Assembly (NCBI GenBank): GCA_951812755.1
Contig: OX638329.1
Span: 5,216,522 to 5,280,521 of the forward strand
Length of the DNA: 64,000 nucleotides
Source of the DNA: an uncultured Latescibacterota bacterium
Lineage (GTDB): Bacteria; Latescibacterota; UBA2968
Direction of reading: 5' to 3'
Every line of letters begins with the position of its first letter. The stretch's first letter is position 1. This document shows, one piece after another, positions 18,692-27,691 of this stretch. The translations under genes and the position numbers were made by a program. The notes beneath the pieces were generated by a model. It saw only the letters and a program-made list of their open reading frames with translations. It did no database searches and was not told the origin of the DNA.

Positions 18692-18939
18692 AATCCACCT
18701 TATGAATTAAAAATTAAAAATTATCCCCGTCTCCCAATTCTCGTTTTAACCCTGATTCAGGGACATTTATTGCAACGCTTCGCCATCAGTAAAAGTTTTA
18801 AAAAGCATTCAAATTAATGTGAAACACCGTTTGGCGCAAGCAAAAGACCTTACTTTAACTTTACCCTTTACCCTTTGCACTCTCCACTTTATCTTATCCC
18901 CATTCCGCACGCACTATCCATTGTTCACTGGTAACTACC
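18692..18939. other. Divergent intergenic region with AT string
   Basis: 248 bases between divergent genes. It holds the short AT string AATTAAAAATTAAAAATTA at 18704-18722. No gene or clear promoter is seen. Confidence 0.5.
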
Positions 18940-19932
18940 ATGCACTCTCCAATACGCATCGCACAAATCGGCCTTGGGCCACTCGGCCAGATGCTCACCC
19001 CTTATCTGGCAAAACGATCGGGCATTGAAATCGTCAGTGCCGTTGACATTGATCCATCTAAAACGGGTCGTGACCTGGGCGAAGTGAGCCAATGCGACCA
19101 ACCCCTCGGCATAGCCATCACCGATGATCTCGACAAGGGCTTGACCGACGCAGATCTCGCTGTGGTGACAACCGTATCAGAACTCCAACGCATCGCCCCT
19201 ACATTAAAAGAAATTATCGACCAGGGCGTCAACATCGTCTCAACCTGCGAAGAACTGTCTTATCCCTGGACAACACAACCCGAATTATCCGCAACCATCG
19301 ACACCTGGGCAAAAGAACGCGAAGTCTCGGTTCTCGGAACCGGCATCAACCCCGGTTTTCTCATGGACTTTTTACCCACAGCGGCCACGGGCGTGTGTCA
19401 CACCGTGCAATCCATTCGCATAGAACGCATCCAGGACGCCTCTGCACGCCGTCTCCCCTTCCAGCAAAAAATAGGTGCTGGCCTCACCGTTGAAGAATTT
19501 CAGAACCTCGTCGCACAAAAAAAAATTCGACACGTCGGCCTCACCGAATCCATGCACATGATCGCCGCGCGACTGGGATGGCAACTCGACCGCACCGAAG
19601 ACATCGTGGAACCCGTTCTCGCAGAACCGGGACATTGTGCAGGCGTATTGCAAACGGGACGGGGATACCACAACGGGCGGGAAGTCCTCACCCTCATCTT
19701 CAAAGCCGCCGTTGGACAAATGAATGGCGAATCAATCGAATCTCAGGAACGCATCCAGATCAATGGCACGCCCGCTTACGACCTCATCATACCCGGCGGC
19801 ATCAACGGCGACATCGCCACCTGTGCCGTCATCGCCAATGCCATCCCAATAGTCGCATCTGCCGCACCCGGACTCCGCACCATGATTGACATCCCCCCAC
19901 TTTCCTGCGCCCAGGAAATCCCTGAGGGATAA
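18940..19932 (+). CDS. DapB-like dehydrogenase (2,4-diaminopentanoate dehydrogenase-like)
   Basis: A 330-residue NAD(P)-dependent oxidoreductase. The N-terminal Rossmann motif is RIAQIGLGPLGQMLTPYL, with an acidic residue for the ribose at VDIDPSK. The middle has STCEELSYPW and SVLGTGINPGFLMDFLP, typical of the COG3804 dihydrodipicolinate reductase-like family that includes 2,4-diaminopentanoate dehydrogenase. The substrate is likely an amino-acid-derived imine but is unproven. The stop codon is immediately followed by the glgB ATG, so they are co-transcribed. Confidence 0.75.
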   Translation: MHSPIRIAQIGLGPLGQMLTPYLAKRSGIEIVSAVDIDPSKTGRDLGEVSQCDQPLGIAITDDLDKGLTDADLAVVTTVSELQRIAPTLKEIIDQGVNIVSTCEELSYPWTTQPELSATIDTWAKEREVSVLGTGINPGFLMDFLPTAATGVCHTVQSIRIERIQDASARRLPFQQKIGAGLTVEEFQNLVAQKKIRHVGLTESMHMIAARLGWQLDRTEDIVEPVLAEPGHCAGVLQTGRGYHNGREVLTLIFKAAVGQMNGESIESQERIQINGTPAYDLIIPGGINGDIATCAVIANAIPIVASAAPGLRTMIDIPPLSCAQEIPEG

Positions 19933-21813
19933 ATGCCATCTATTCTAAGCGATTTTGACCTGCACCTGCACAGCGAAGGCAATCACCATCACATCTACGA
20001 TTGTCTCGGCGCACACCCCACAGAAAAAGGCGTGCATTTTGCCGTCTGGGCACCCAATGCCCGGCGCGTAAGCGTGGTAGGCGACTTCAACGCCTGGAAT
20101 GGATGCCAGCACCCCATGCAAAACAGGGGCAGCACGGGTATATGGGAGTTATTCATCCCCGACCTGCAGCCCGGCACCCTCTACAAATACGAAATCAAGG
20201 CTCAAAACGGCGATATCTTTACCAAAAGCGACCCCTATGCCTTCTGTATGGAACACCGCCCGCGCACAGCCTCTGTTGTGTACCAGCCCAACGACGCCCT
20301 GTGGTCCGATACCGATTGGCTGCAAACCCGCCAGAAAAGAGACCCATACACAGACCCAATCGCCATATACGAAGTACACCTGGGATCATGGCGGCGCAAC
20401 CCACACGAAAACAACCGATCGCTTACCTATCGCGAACTCGCGCATGAACTCGTCGAATACGTCCTCGAAATGGGCTATACCCACATCGAACTCCTCCCCA
20501 TCATGGAACATCCCTTAGACGAATCCTGGGGATATCAGGTCACGGGCTATTACGCGCCAACCAGTCGTTTTGGCACGCCAGACGATTTCAAATATCTCGT
20601 CAACCACTGCCACACCCACGGCATTGGCGTCATCCTCGACTGGGTACCCGCACATTTTCCAACAGACGCGCATGGACTCGCGCAATTTGACGGATCTGCC
20701 CTGTACGAACACACCGATCCGCGGCAAGGAACACACCCCGATTGGGGCACTCTAATTTTCAACTACGGACGCAATGAAGTGCGCAATTTTCTAATCGCCA
20801 ATGCCCTCTTCTGGGTCGAAAAATACCACATCGACGGACTGCGCGTCGATGCGGTTGCTTCCATGCTCTACCTCGATTATTCGCGCAAAGAAGGCGAATG
20901 GATCCCCAACCAATATGGCGGCAGAGAAAATTTAGACGCCATCGCCTTTATGCACCAGCTCAACACCCTGATCCACGAAAAGTTCCCGGGCGTCTTGATG
21001 ATCGCCGAAGAATCGACCTCCTGGCCCGGCGTCTCCCGCCCCGTTTATCTGGGCGGCCTCGGATTTGGATTCAAATGGAACATGGGCTGGATGAACGACA
21101 CCCTGTCCTATATCTCTAAAGAACCCATCCACCGCAAATACCACCACGACAACCTCACCTTTGGCCTCGTCTATGCCTTTCACGAAAACTTCATCCTCGT
21201 ACTCTCCCACGACGAAGTCGTTCACGGTAAACGCGCCCTCATCGACAAAATGCCCGGCGACCGCTGGCAAAAATTCGCCAATCTGCGCGCCTTTTACGCT
21301 TTTCAATACGCCCATCCCGGCAAAAAGTTGCTCTTTATGGGCGGTGAACTCGGCCAATGGCAAGAGTGGAATTCACAGGAAAGCGTACACTGGCACCTCC
21401 TTGCAGACCCCGACCACGCGGGCCTGAAGCGCTTTGTAAGAGACCTCAATACCCTCTATCGGGGAGAACCCGCACTCTACGAAAGAGATTTTGACCCCGA
21501 AGGCTTTGAATGGATCTCGCTCCACGACGCCTCAAACAGCGCCCTATCCTTCCTGCGCCGCGCGCGATCACACGACGCCCCTTTGATCTTTGTCTGCAAC
21601 TTTACCCCCGTCCCAAGAGAAAACTACCGCATAGGCGTACCCACCCCGGGCACCTACCGCGAACTCATCAACAGCGACTCCGAACGCTATGGCGGCAGCA
21701 ACATGGGCAATCTCGGCACCGTCCAAACCGAACCCATTGCAAATCACGGACATCCACAATCCCTGCAAATCACCCTTCCCCCACTCGCTGCTGTCATATT
21801 CAAACCTGAGTAA
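19933..21813 (+). CDS. glgB: 1,4-alpha-glucan branching enzyme
   Basis: A 626-residue GH13 branching enzyme that makes alpha-1,6 branches in glycogen. An N-terminal CBM48 ([20 protein letters not shown], about 34) precedes the barrel. The conserved regions are [26 protein letters not shown] with the nucleophile Asp, [11 protein letters not shown] with the acid/base Glu and [10 protein letters not shown] with the third acid. It starts the base after the preceding stop. No other glg gene is nearby. It is a little shorter than the 730-residue E. coli form because it lacks the extra N-terminal domain. Confidence 0.95.
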   Translation: MPSILSDFDLHLHSEGNHHHIYDCLGAHPTEKGVHFAVWAPNARRVSVVGDFNAWNGCQHPMQNRGSTGIWELFIPDLQPGTLYKYEIKAQNGDIFTKSDPYAFCMEHRPRTASVVYQPNDALWSDTDWLQTRQKRDPYTDPIAIYEVHLGSWRRNPHENNRSLTYRELAHELVEYVLEMGYTHIELLPIMEHPLDESWGYQVTGYYAPTSRFGTPDDFKYLVNHCHTHGIGVILDWVPAHFPTDAHGLAQFDGSALYEHTDPRQGTHPDWGTLIFNYGRNEVRNFLIANALFWVEKYHIDGLRVDAVASMLYLDYSRKEGEWIPNQYGGRENLDAIAFMHQLNTLIHEKFPGVLMIAEESTSWPGVSRPVYLGGLGFGFKWNMGWMNDTLSYISKEPIHRKYHHDNLTFGLVYAFHENFILVLSHDEVVHGKRALIDKMPGDRWQKFANLRAFYAFQYAHPGKKLLFMGGELGQWQEWNSQESVHWHLLADPDHAGLKRFVRDLNTLYRGEPALYERDFDPEGFEWISLHDASNSALSFLRRARSHDAPLIFVCNFTPVPRENYRIGVPTPGTYRELINSDSERYGGSNMGNLGTVQTEPIANHGHPQSLQITLPPLAAVIFKPE

Positions 21814-21819
21814 AATCCC

Positions 21820-22010
21820 TTAGAAGCTGTTTTAAAATTAATACCTGATGCTACGGATGTCCGGCGTTTTGTCATGCTGAGCGTAGCCGAAGCATCTTTT
21901 CCACCTGAGTTGGTAAGAGATTCTTCGACTCCGCTGCGCTCCGCTCAGAATGACAGGGCAATAGCGCATCGCTGAGAAGGGGCAAAATGAGTTTTAAAAC
22001 AGTCTCTTAA
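21820..22010. mobile_element. MITE-like element with REP-type internal hairpin
   Basis: About 190 bases just after glgB with imperfect terminal inverted repeats: CTGTTTTAAAA at 21827-21837 and its complement TTTTAAAACAG at 21992-22002, with AGAAG/CTCTT flanks also roughly pairing. Inside, 21870-21896 (TGTCATGCTGAGCG...) is the near complement of 21919-21955 (...CCGCTCAGAATGACA), giving a long hairpin. No gene lies inside. A non-autonomous element or REP-like repeat is the best reading. Confidence 0.6.
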
Positions 22011-22089
22011 AAAAAATTGTGTATCAAAGTTTTGGCAATAGCCATATATGGCTATTTTAATATAAATAGTTGTAAATAAATACTATAAG

Positions 22090-22153
22090 AGCCATTCTGA
22101 TCATTTTTTGACCATATACCGTCAAAAAATAAAAAATTCAGACTGGCTTTTTT
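22090..22153 (+). terminator. Terminator-like hairpin, first module
   Basis: AGCCATTCTGA (22090-22100) pairs with TCAGACTGGCT (22138-22148) with one mismatch, followed by a T-run. The loop holds GACCATATACCGTC. A related hairpin at 22366-22419 has the similar GACCATATACAGTC just before it. Confidence 0.55.
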
Positions 22154-22222
22154 GTTGGCATAGAAATTTTATCTCAAATAAAAATAATACCTTATGATTA
22201 TTTATTTAGATTCCATTCACAG

Positions 22223-22238
22223 TGGCACACTTTTTGCG
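22223..22238 (+). promoter_or_regulatory. Sigma-54 (-24/-12) promoter, first
   Basis: TGGCAC, five bases, TTGC at 22223-22237 matches the sigma-54 consensus with exactly ten bases between GG and GC. No protein gene starts before the terminator at 22366, so it may drive a small RNA. Confidence 0.65.
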
Positions 22239-22249
22239 CTATAAATCAA

Positions 22250-22419
22250 GTTGTGTGGTATAAAGCAGCAATACTATCACAGCCTGGGGTGAAGAAGACT
22301 TCGACGGTTGCGGGACCATAGAGACCATAGTACGTCTTTTAGACCATATACAGTCTTTTTTTAAGAGCCAATCCGACTATTCTGCGACGATATGATATAG
22401 TCAGATTGGCTATTTTTTT
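22250..22419 (+). ncRNA. Candidate sigma-54-dependent small RNA
   Basis: Between the first sigma-54 promoter and a strong hairpin plus T-run lie about 170 bases without a good open frame. The interval contains several short self-complementary parts. The boundaries are estimates: start about 12 bases after the -12 GC, end at the T-run. No known RNA family is recognised. Alternatively it is merely an untranslated leader or enhancer region for the second promoter. Confidence 0.35.
22366..22419 (+). terminator. Strong rho-independent terminator, second module
   Basis: AGCCAATCCGACTA (22366-22379) pairs with TAGTCAGATTGGCT (22398-22411) with one mismatch and is followed by seven T at 22413-22419. 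Confidence 0.75.
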
Positions 22420-22468
22420 CATAGAAAACAATTATTTACGAGTATATCTATCTATAACAACGCGCCTA

Positions 22469-22485
22469 TTGGCACGATTTTTGCA
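22469..22485 (+). promoter_or_regulatory. Sigma-54 promoter, second, for the propeller gene
   Basis: TTGGCAC, five bases, TTGCA at 22469-22485, again with ten bases between GG and GC. It lies about 150 bases before the ATG of the secreted repeat protein, the next gene. Confidence 0.7.
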
Positions 22486-22639
22486 TGTACATGTTATGTA
22501 AATTAAATTCGGATTTTCTTAACGGTCTCCAAATTTCGGTACGCCCCCGTGCGTCCCCCCGCAACAGATTCGCTCTTGATAATATAGACATTTTCCAACC
22601 TTTTACGTCACAACTTGGGTTATCTAAAGGGAGGCATCT

Positions 22640-23773
22640 ATGTGGAACCGTATGATCTTAACCATTTGTCTGGTGTTTGTGTTGACAGGTCCGGCATTGA
22701 CTGGCGACATGACCCACATCCCGGACAGGGACTTCGATAAACTCCGCGCCGCAGGAAACAGAAACCCCACAGGGATCTGGTCGGACGGGACGACCATGTG
22801 GGTGGCGGACAGGAGCGCTAAGATTTATGCCTACAACATGAGGACCAGAGCACATGACCGAGGCAGGGACTTCAATACGCTAAAAGATGCCAGAAACGAA
22901 TCCCCTGCAGGGATCTGGTCAGACGGAACGACTATGTGGGTGGTAGATCATGCTGGCGGTAGGATTTATGCCTACAACATGAGGACCAAAGCTCGCAACC
23001 CGAACAAGGACTTCGTTCTCGCCTTAGAACACGACGTCCCTGAAGGAATCTGGTCGGATGGGACAACCATGTGGGTGAAAGAAAGCTCTTACCAATTCGA
23101 TAAGATTTATGCCTACAACATGAGATCTAGATCCCGTGATCCGAACAAGGACTTCAATACGCTAACAGACGCCGGAGAACAAGACACTGACGGGATCTGG
23201 TCGGACGGGACGACCATGTTGGTAGCAGACGGATATCGGCATAAGATTTATGCCTACAACATGAGATCTAAAGCTCGTGACAAGGGCCAGGACTTCGATC
23301 TCGCCGCAGGAAACACCTCCCCTACGGGTATCTGGTCAGACGGAACGATCCTGTGGGTGGCGGACTACAGGGGCCACATTTATGCCTACGGCGGCCTGGG
23401 CGCCACCAGTGATCAGGCCATCCAGGACTTTTCAATGAAAATCAGAGGCTCGACGGGAAGCCTTAAAGTTTGCGTGCGAGACCACGAGTGCGAAGATGGG
23501 GATAAGATCAGGGTTGAGGTAGATGGCAGGAGCATATTTTCCGGCGAGATTGATAACGACTGGGACTGCTACACGCTGGATGTGTGGGCAGGAGAGAGCT
23601 ATGCAGTGGAATTGACAGCCCTCAACGGCACGGGATACAAGGGGGACTGTAGCTACAGAGATGAAAACACAGGCGAAATCCGCGTTACCGGAGAGAACAC
23701 AGAAACGCAGGTATGGCGTCATCGGGGTGGTGCCGGGTCGAAAGCGCGCATCATAGTCGAAACAGCCAGATGA
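22640..23773 (+). CDS. Secreted propeller-type repeat protein
   Basis: A 377-residue exported protein: signal peptide (MILTICLVFVLTGPALTG) and then five repeats of about 48 residues, each with GIWSDGTTMWVAD and KIYAYNMRT, ending near 255. Such repeats form beta-propeller-like structures. The C-terminal 115 residues form a second, Cys-containing domain (VRDHECEDGDKIRVEVDG) resembling beta-sandwich modules. No catalytic site is visible; surface binding is likely. GGGAGG lies six bases before the ATG. A sigma-54 promoter at 22469 suggests expression under a stress, nutrient or signal-dependent activator. Confidence 0.7.
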   Translation: MWNRMILTICLVFVLTGPALTGDMTHIPDRDFDKLRAAGNRNPTGIWSDGTTMWVADRSAKIYAYNMRTRAHDRGRDFNTLKDARNESPAGIWSDGTTMWVVDHAGGRIYAYNMRTKARNPNKDFVLALEHDVPEGIWSDGTTMWVKESSYQFDKIYAYNMRSRSRDPNKDFNTLTDAGEQDTDGIWSDGTTMLVADGYRHKIYAYNMRSKARDKGQDFDLAAGNTSPTGIWSDGTILWVADYRGHIYAYGGLGATSDQAIQDFSMKIRGSTGSLKVCVRDHECEDGDKIRVEVDGRSIFSGEIDNDWDCYTLDVWAGESYAVELTALNGTGYKGDCSYRDENTGEIRVTGENTETQVWRHRGGAGSKARIIVETAR

Positions 23774-23805
23774 TCGCAGAGAAAATTGATGAAAGGAGAG
23801 ACAAG

Positions 23806-23997
23806 ATGTATCGTCACTGTATTTGTGCAGGTGTATTAATTCTTCTGAGCCTTCCCCTCTGGTCACAACAGGGGACTGGGGATAGTGCGCCTTCACCCGG
23901 AGAGACATTTCAAGATTGTGATGAGTGCCCAAAGATGGTTGTCGTGCCGTCAGGATTTTTCACGATAGGATCATCAGAAGCAAAGAAATCTATGTGA
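23806..23997 (+). pseudogene. Truncated N-terminus of a SUMF1/formylglycine-generating-like protein
   Basis: A 63-residue frame with a good ribosome site (AAAGGAG), a signal peptide (CAGVLILLSLPLWSQ) and the entry of a SUMF1/FGE-sulfatase domain: GETFQDCDECPKMVVVPSG then FFTIGSSEA. Full family members continue for more than 200 residues; here the frame stops at TGA after KKSM and no continuation is seen in the other frames. It is either a decayed gene or a short secreted peptide made from its start. Confidence 0.55.
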
Positions 23998-24118
23998 ACG
24001 GCGAGAGGCAGGAGTAGCCTTTGCAGAAGATTCTTGGTCGCGTTTGTGGGCGGGGAAAGCCGTCCATCCATGTCTTGGACCGATCAAGCGTTGTTGTACC
24101 CACAGAAAGGAGAGTAAG

Positions 24119-24643
24119 ATGTTAAATAGAATGTGGTTAATAGCAGCAGGTATTGTTTTATCATTAGTTGTAATATTAGCTGTAATATTCGCAATATACA
24201 GTGAGGGCACTGTGGGGGCGATAGCTTATATCATAGGAGGAGGAGCGATCATAATAGGAATAAATGGAACAAACATATTATCAGAAAGGATGAAAGAAGT
24301 ATCTTCATTGATAATTTCAATAACCAGTATTTCGGGTGGAGTTACAGAGTATAATACAACTATAATAGAAAGGACCACGAAGACAGAAGTAGTCAAAGAG
24401 ATTAACAAAAGCATTTTTGACCCAATGAAAGCGGAAATTTTTGACTCAATGAAAGCGGGAGAGGGTCGTCTCTTGGCCTCTCAGGAGGAGCTAAAGAGAT
24501 TGCTCACTCAATTAGATTCTTCAGCCGTTCATCGTGATAGTCTTTCAGCAAAAATTGACTCAGTAGATAAACACATTACACGTCATTTCGACTTCATGTA
24601 TCCCAGGGTAAAAGAAATACAGGAGAATGTGAAGAAAGAATAG
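24119..24643 (+). CDS. Hypothetical membrane-anchored coiled-coil protein
   Basis: 174 residues, not recognised. Two adjacent hydrophobic helices (about residues 6-26 and 31-52) are followed by a Ser/Thr/Ile-rich stretch and a charged helical part (residues 90-174) likely to form a coiled coil. ATG 24119 follows AAAGGAGAG. The base composition is AT-rich, unlike the metabolic genes. It lies between the SUMF1 stub and the WG-repeat gene. Confidence 0.5.
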   Translation: MLNRMWLIAAGIVLSLVVILAVIFAIYSEGTVGAIAYIIGGGAIIIGINGTNILSERMKEVSSLIISITSISGGVTEYNTTIIERTTKTEVVKEINKSIFDPMKAEIFDSMKAGEGRLLASQEELKRLLTQLDSSAVHRDSLSAKIDSVDKHITRHFDFMYPRVKEIQENVKKE

Positions 24644-24972
24644 CGTGCAATTCTGCAACCGTATCTGTCTGGTCGAGAGGGATCTGTGGTTGGAAAAACG
24701 GCTGTTTGTGGCCTAAACACAGACTCTGTAAGTCCTATGTTTAGTTACATCGGGACATAATTCGGAATTCGGCAACAGCATCGCTTCGGTGGAGAGTTTA
24801 GGGCTTGTGTTTCAAGCCTGTGCTTGATGGAGCTTGCCGTATAGGTTTATTACGGCACATGCTTCGTGGGTCATTGGCGCGTGGTAGGCGATGGGAGATG
24901 CCTGCGATGCATTTGTACACCGTTTGATATTTAATTGGGACAAGATCTGTCACAGTAAAAGGAGGGACAGCA
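24644..24972. other. Intergenic region
   Basis: 329 bases with no recognisable gene. There are short inverted repeats (CTTGTGTTTCAAG near 24804) but no T-run. The WG-repeat gene has its own GGAGG ribosome site at the end of this stretch. Confidence 0.4.
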
Positions 24973-25992
24973 ATGAACAAGATATTATACATCCTGATTT
25001 TCTCAACCCTGCTATTTTCAAGCAGCGATGCGCAACAGGGGGAGGTCGAATATGTTATCAAGCCGCAATTTGACGATGCTGGGTCTTTTGTAGAAGGTCT
25101 GGCTCATGTGAAAATTGGTGACAGGTGGGGGTATATCAACAAGGAAGGACAATATGTTGCTAACCCCCAATTTGACGATGCTGAGCCTTTTTCAGAAGGT
25201 CTGGCTCGTGTGAAAATTGGTGACAAGTATGGATATATCAACAAGGAAGGACGATATGTTATTAACCTGCTATTTGACGATGCTGGGTCTTTTTCAGAAG
25301 GCCTGGCTCCTGTGAAGATCAATGACAAGTGGGGGTATATCAACAGAGAAGGACAATATGTTATCAGGCCGCAATTTGACGATGCTGAGCCTTTTTCAGA
25401 AGGCCTGGCTCATGTGGAAATTGATTTCGATGACGGATATATCAACAGAGAAGGACAGTATGTGATCAAGCCGCAATTTATCGATGCTATTATCGTTGCT
25501 GATGATTTTTCAGAAGGCCTAGCTGATGTGTATATTGGTGGCAGGTATGGGTATATCAACAAGGAAGGACAATGGGTTATCCAGCCCCAATTTGACTATG
25601 CTGATGAGTTTTCAGAAGGACTGGCTCTTGTGGAAATTGGTGGCAGGTATGGGTATATCAACAAGGAAGGACAATATGTGATCAATCCCCAATTTGACAA
25701 TACTGGGATTAGTTTTTCAGAAGGCCTGGTTCATGCGAAAATTGGTGACAAGTGGGGGTATATCAACAAGGAAGGGCAAGTTGTCATCAAGCCCCAATTT
25801 GACGGTGCTGGGTCTTTTTCAGAAGGCCTGGCTGCTGTGAAAATTGGTGACAAGTGGGGGTATATCAACAAGGAAGGGCAAGTTGTCATCAAGCCCCAGT
25901 TTGACTCTGCTGGGTCTTTTTCAGAAGGCCTAGCTGCTGTGAAAATTGGTGACAAGTATGGGTATATCAGTAAGGCGTCTTTTGAGAAATGA
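24973..25992 (+). CDS. Secreted WG-repeat protein
   Basis: A 339-residue exported protein: signal peptide (ILYILIFSTLLFSSSDA) followed by nine WG repeats of about 35 residues, each of the form PQFDDAxxFSEGLAxVKIGD then WGYINKEGQYVI. WG repeats form a KWG/beta-structured surface used for binding; no enzyme site is visible. The last two repeats are almost identical at the DNA level, so copy number probably changes by recombination. GGAGG precedes the ATG. Confidence 0.85.
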   Translation: MNKILYILIFSTLLFSSSDAQQGEVEYVIKPQFDDAGSFVEGLAHVKIGDRWGYINKEGQYVANPQFDDAEPFSEGLARVKIGDKYGYINKEGRYVINLLFDDAGSFSEGLAPVKINDKWGYINREGQYVIRPQFDDAEPFSEGLAHVEIDFDDGYINREGQYVIKPQFIDAIIVADDFSEGLADVYIGGRYGYINKEGQWVIQPQFDYADEFSEGLALVEIGGRYGYINKEGQYVINPQFDNTGISFSEGLVHAKIGDKWGYINKEGQVVIKPQFDGAGSFSEGLAAVKIGDKWGYINKEGQVVIKPQFDSAGSFSEGLAAVKIGDKYGYISKASFEK

Positions 25993-26041
25993 TGGTGTTC
26001 TCTCCTTTTGGTTCTGGATCGCGGCTAAATTCAGATGTGCG

Positions 26042-26287
26042 TTATTGGGTGCGTTGACGCCACCCTCTTATTTTACCCCTCTCTTGCCTGACAAGTGTGA
26101 CGACTTCCTGTGTAGAGATATCTGCCTCGATTGAAGGAACATCCAGCGGTGATGCGGTGGGGCGTTCTGGCACCAGGGCATAAGTCCTGCCATCTTTTCT
26201 GCGTATAAGAACCTTACCTGCTGACTCGGCTTTGTCCAGCACGCTGGAGAGTCTTTGTCTGGCTTCCGAGTACGTATATACTTCCAT
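26042..26287 (-). CDS. Phd/YefM-type antitoxin without an intact toxin
   Basis: An 81-residue antitoxin-like protein: VYTYSEARQRLSSVLDKAES and VLIRRKDGRTYALVPE are the Phd/YefM dimerisation and DNA-binding fold. Normally a PIN or RelE/Doc toxin is adjacent. Here only the C-terminal scrap of a PIN-like protein precedes it (26289-26396), its TAA one base before this ATG. Confidence 0.75.
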   Translation of the reverse strand: MEVYTYSEARQRLSSVLDKAESAGKVLIRRKDGRTYALVPERPTASPLDVPSIEADISTQEVVTLVRQERGKIRGWRQRTQ

Positions 26288-26288
26288 C

Positions 26289-26396
26289 TTATCCCTCCAA
26301 ATTAACGAGGTTGATACCGAGTGCGTCTGCAGCCCGTCTAAGTGTTCGGTCCAGTGTTAATAAGGGCGGGGACTGGAATCTGCGATCAGAGACACG
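26289..26396 (-). pseudogene. Gutted PIN-like toxin remnant
   Basis: Reading from 26396 downwards, one frame gives LLTLDRTLRRAADALGI then NLVNLEG and a TAA, like the end of a VapC/PIN toxin. A second frame at 26395 gives VSLIADSSP, like the start of a DUF3368 PIN protein, which normally follows a UPF0175 antitoxin. It looks as if the middle of a toxin gene was deleted, joining a start and an end in different frames. Confidence 0.55.
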
Positions 26397-26648
26397 TCAT
26401 TTATAACCAAATTCTGTATCGAGTTGATCATCATCCAGATCAACAACAGGGATGTTCAATGCACTGACCTTTGCGAGAAACTCGGGCTTGCTTAAACCAG
26501 ATAGCTCCGCTGCTTTTCCAGCAGAAATCCGGCGGAGTTCAAAGAATTTCAAAGCCAATAAAAACCGCGCTTCTCGTTCAAATACTTCGGGTTCTTGCCC
26601 GGTGATCAAGAGCAGGTCTTCAGAATATGGTATATTCAATGTTTTCAT
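26397..26648 (-). CDS. UPF0175-family antitoxin
   Basis: An 83-residue UPF0175 protein: a conserved opening (LNIPYSEDLLLITGQ), then FEREARFLLALKFFELRRIS and AGKAAELSGLSKPEFL, a helix-turn-helix. It usually pairs with a DUF3368 PIN toxin; only a remnant of such a toxin follows, so this gene is an orphan. Confidence 0.85.
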   Translation of the reverse strand: MKTLNIPYSEDLLLITGQEPEVFEREARFLLALKFFELRRISAGKAAELSGLSKPEFLAKVSALNIPVVDLDDDQLDTEFGYK

Positions 26649-26785
26649 ATTTTACCCTGTCAGATCGGACATAAGACTAAAAAACATTTAGTTACTCGAA
26701 ACTACAACATCCCAATTATATCAAAAAGGCCCTGTATTATCAAGGGCTTCTTGTTCGGCACCAACTCCCCTTTCTGGAAATCGCG

Positions 26786-27418
26786 TCATTCATCTAACAG
26801 ATGCTGAAATGCCTCAAGACTGACCACCTGAATCGCCGCGCGGTGCAACTGCTTGAGGCGTTGCAGATCGTCGATGGCGGCAATGCGAGCAGATAGAGGA
26901 TCTGTCTCGCGGAGATTAAATCGAATCTTCAATACATCGAGGAGATATTCAATAGCGCGTTCTCTACCCCCTTGCTCAATACCTTGCACAATACCTTGTT
27001 GCTTAATGTATTGTGCAAATGATGATTCGCGCATAATAGCGTCCATAAGACTCTCCTGTGATAGAATACGATTGATCAGTGTCGGATCATACTCTAACCC
27101 ACTCAATATCATCAACCTGCCCAAAAAGTCAACCTTTATTGATTCATCAACCGGCAAGGCATTCGTCGCGTCAACACATTGATGTAACCACGCCTCCGAA
27201 TCTATTCTAACAGGCCGTTTCATCAACGGCACGAACGGAAACAAGCCCGAAGGTCCTCCATCAAGAATATCTTGTCCCTCTATCTCACTCAGCCGAATCA
27301 CTGTGTATTCTATCAAAACGCGACGGCCGAGAAAATCCTGGATATAATACCCTGGATCGCGGCTAAGCATGTCCCGTAGTGCTTTTATACGGAGATCGTG
27401 CCGCGATGGATAGAACAT
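26786..27418 (-). pseudogene. N-terminally truncated Rpn/PD-(D/E)XK-like protein
   Basis: 210 residues matching the C-terminal part of the Rpn/COG5464-like family (YPSRHDLRIKALRDMLSR, FLGRRVLIEYTVIRLSEIEG, a helical GIVQGIEQGGRERAIEYLL tail). The N-terminal nuclease core, with its PD-(D/E)XK residues, is missing: the frame is open to 27619 but encodes unrelated sequence there. I take the ATG at 27418 as the first family residue. Probably a fragment of a mobile or recombination-promoting nuclease. Confidence 0.5.
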
Positions 27419-27691
27419 TTGCCATATCAATTGAGATGACAGGCAAAACCTGTGAGATAATATCAGAAAATATTTACAGACGCTATATTGCTCCGTGTAT
27501 TCAATTTCCTTATATTGATTTGACTCAGGCAAGTTATTGCCCAATTCCGCTGATTGGACGATGGATAAAACGGCTATTGAGGAAAACCTGTGAACAACGA
27601 TAGAAGATCTCATTCGCATTTGAGGCGATAATTCTGAGACCGCGTGCTATCAACTCGCACTCAAGAAGGTAAATTAGAGAAAGGTTGTGAC

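Noticed and set aside
22255-22345. Possible riboswitch (GEMM/c-di-GMP type) in the region after the first sigma-54 promoter
   Set aside because: The conserved core and the tetraloop-receptor bases do not match; kept only as an unassigned RNA candidate.
25104-25955. Regular DNA repeats of about 105 bases in 24973-25992 as a non-coding satellite
   Set aside because: The period matches 35-residue WG repeats in an open frame with signal peptide, so it is coding.
26397-26648. Read-through of the UPF0175 stop into the following in-frame PIN-like tail
   Set aside because: The tail is only the end of a toxin and another frame holds its start, so a deletion explains it better than recoding.
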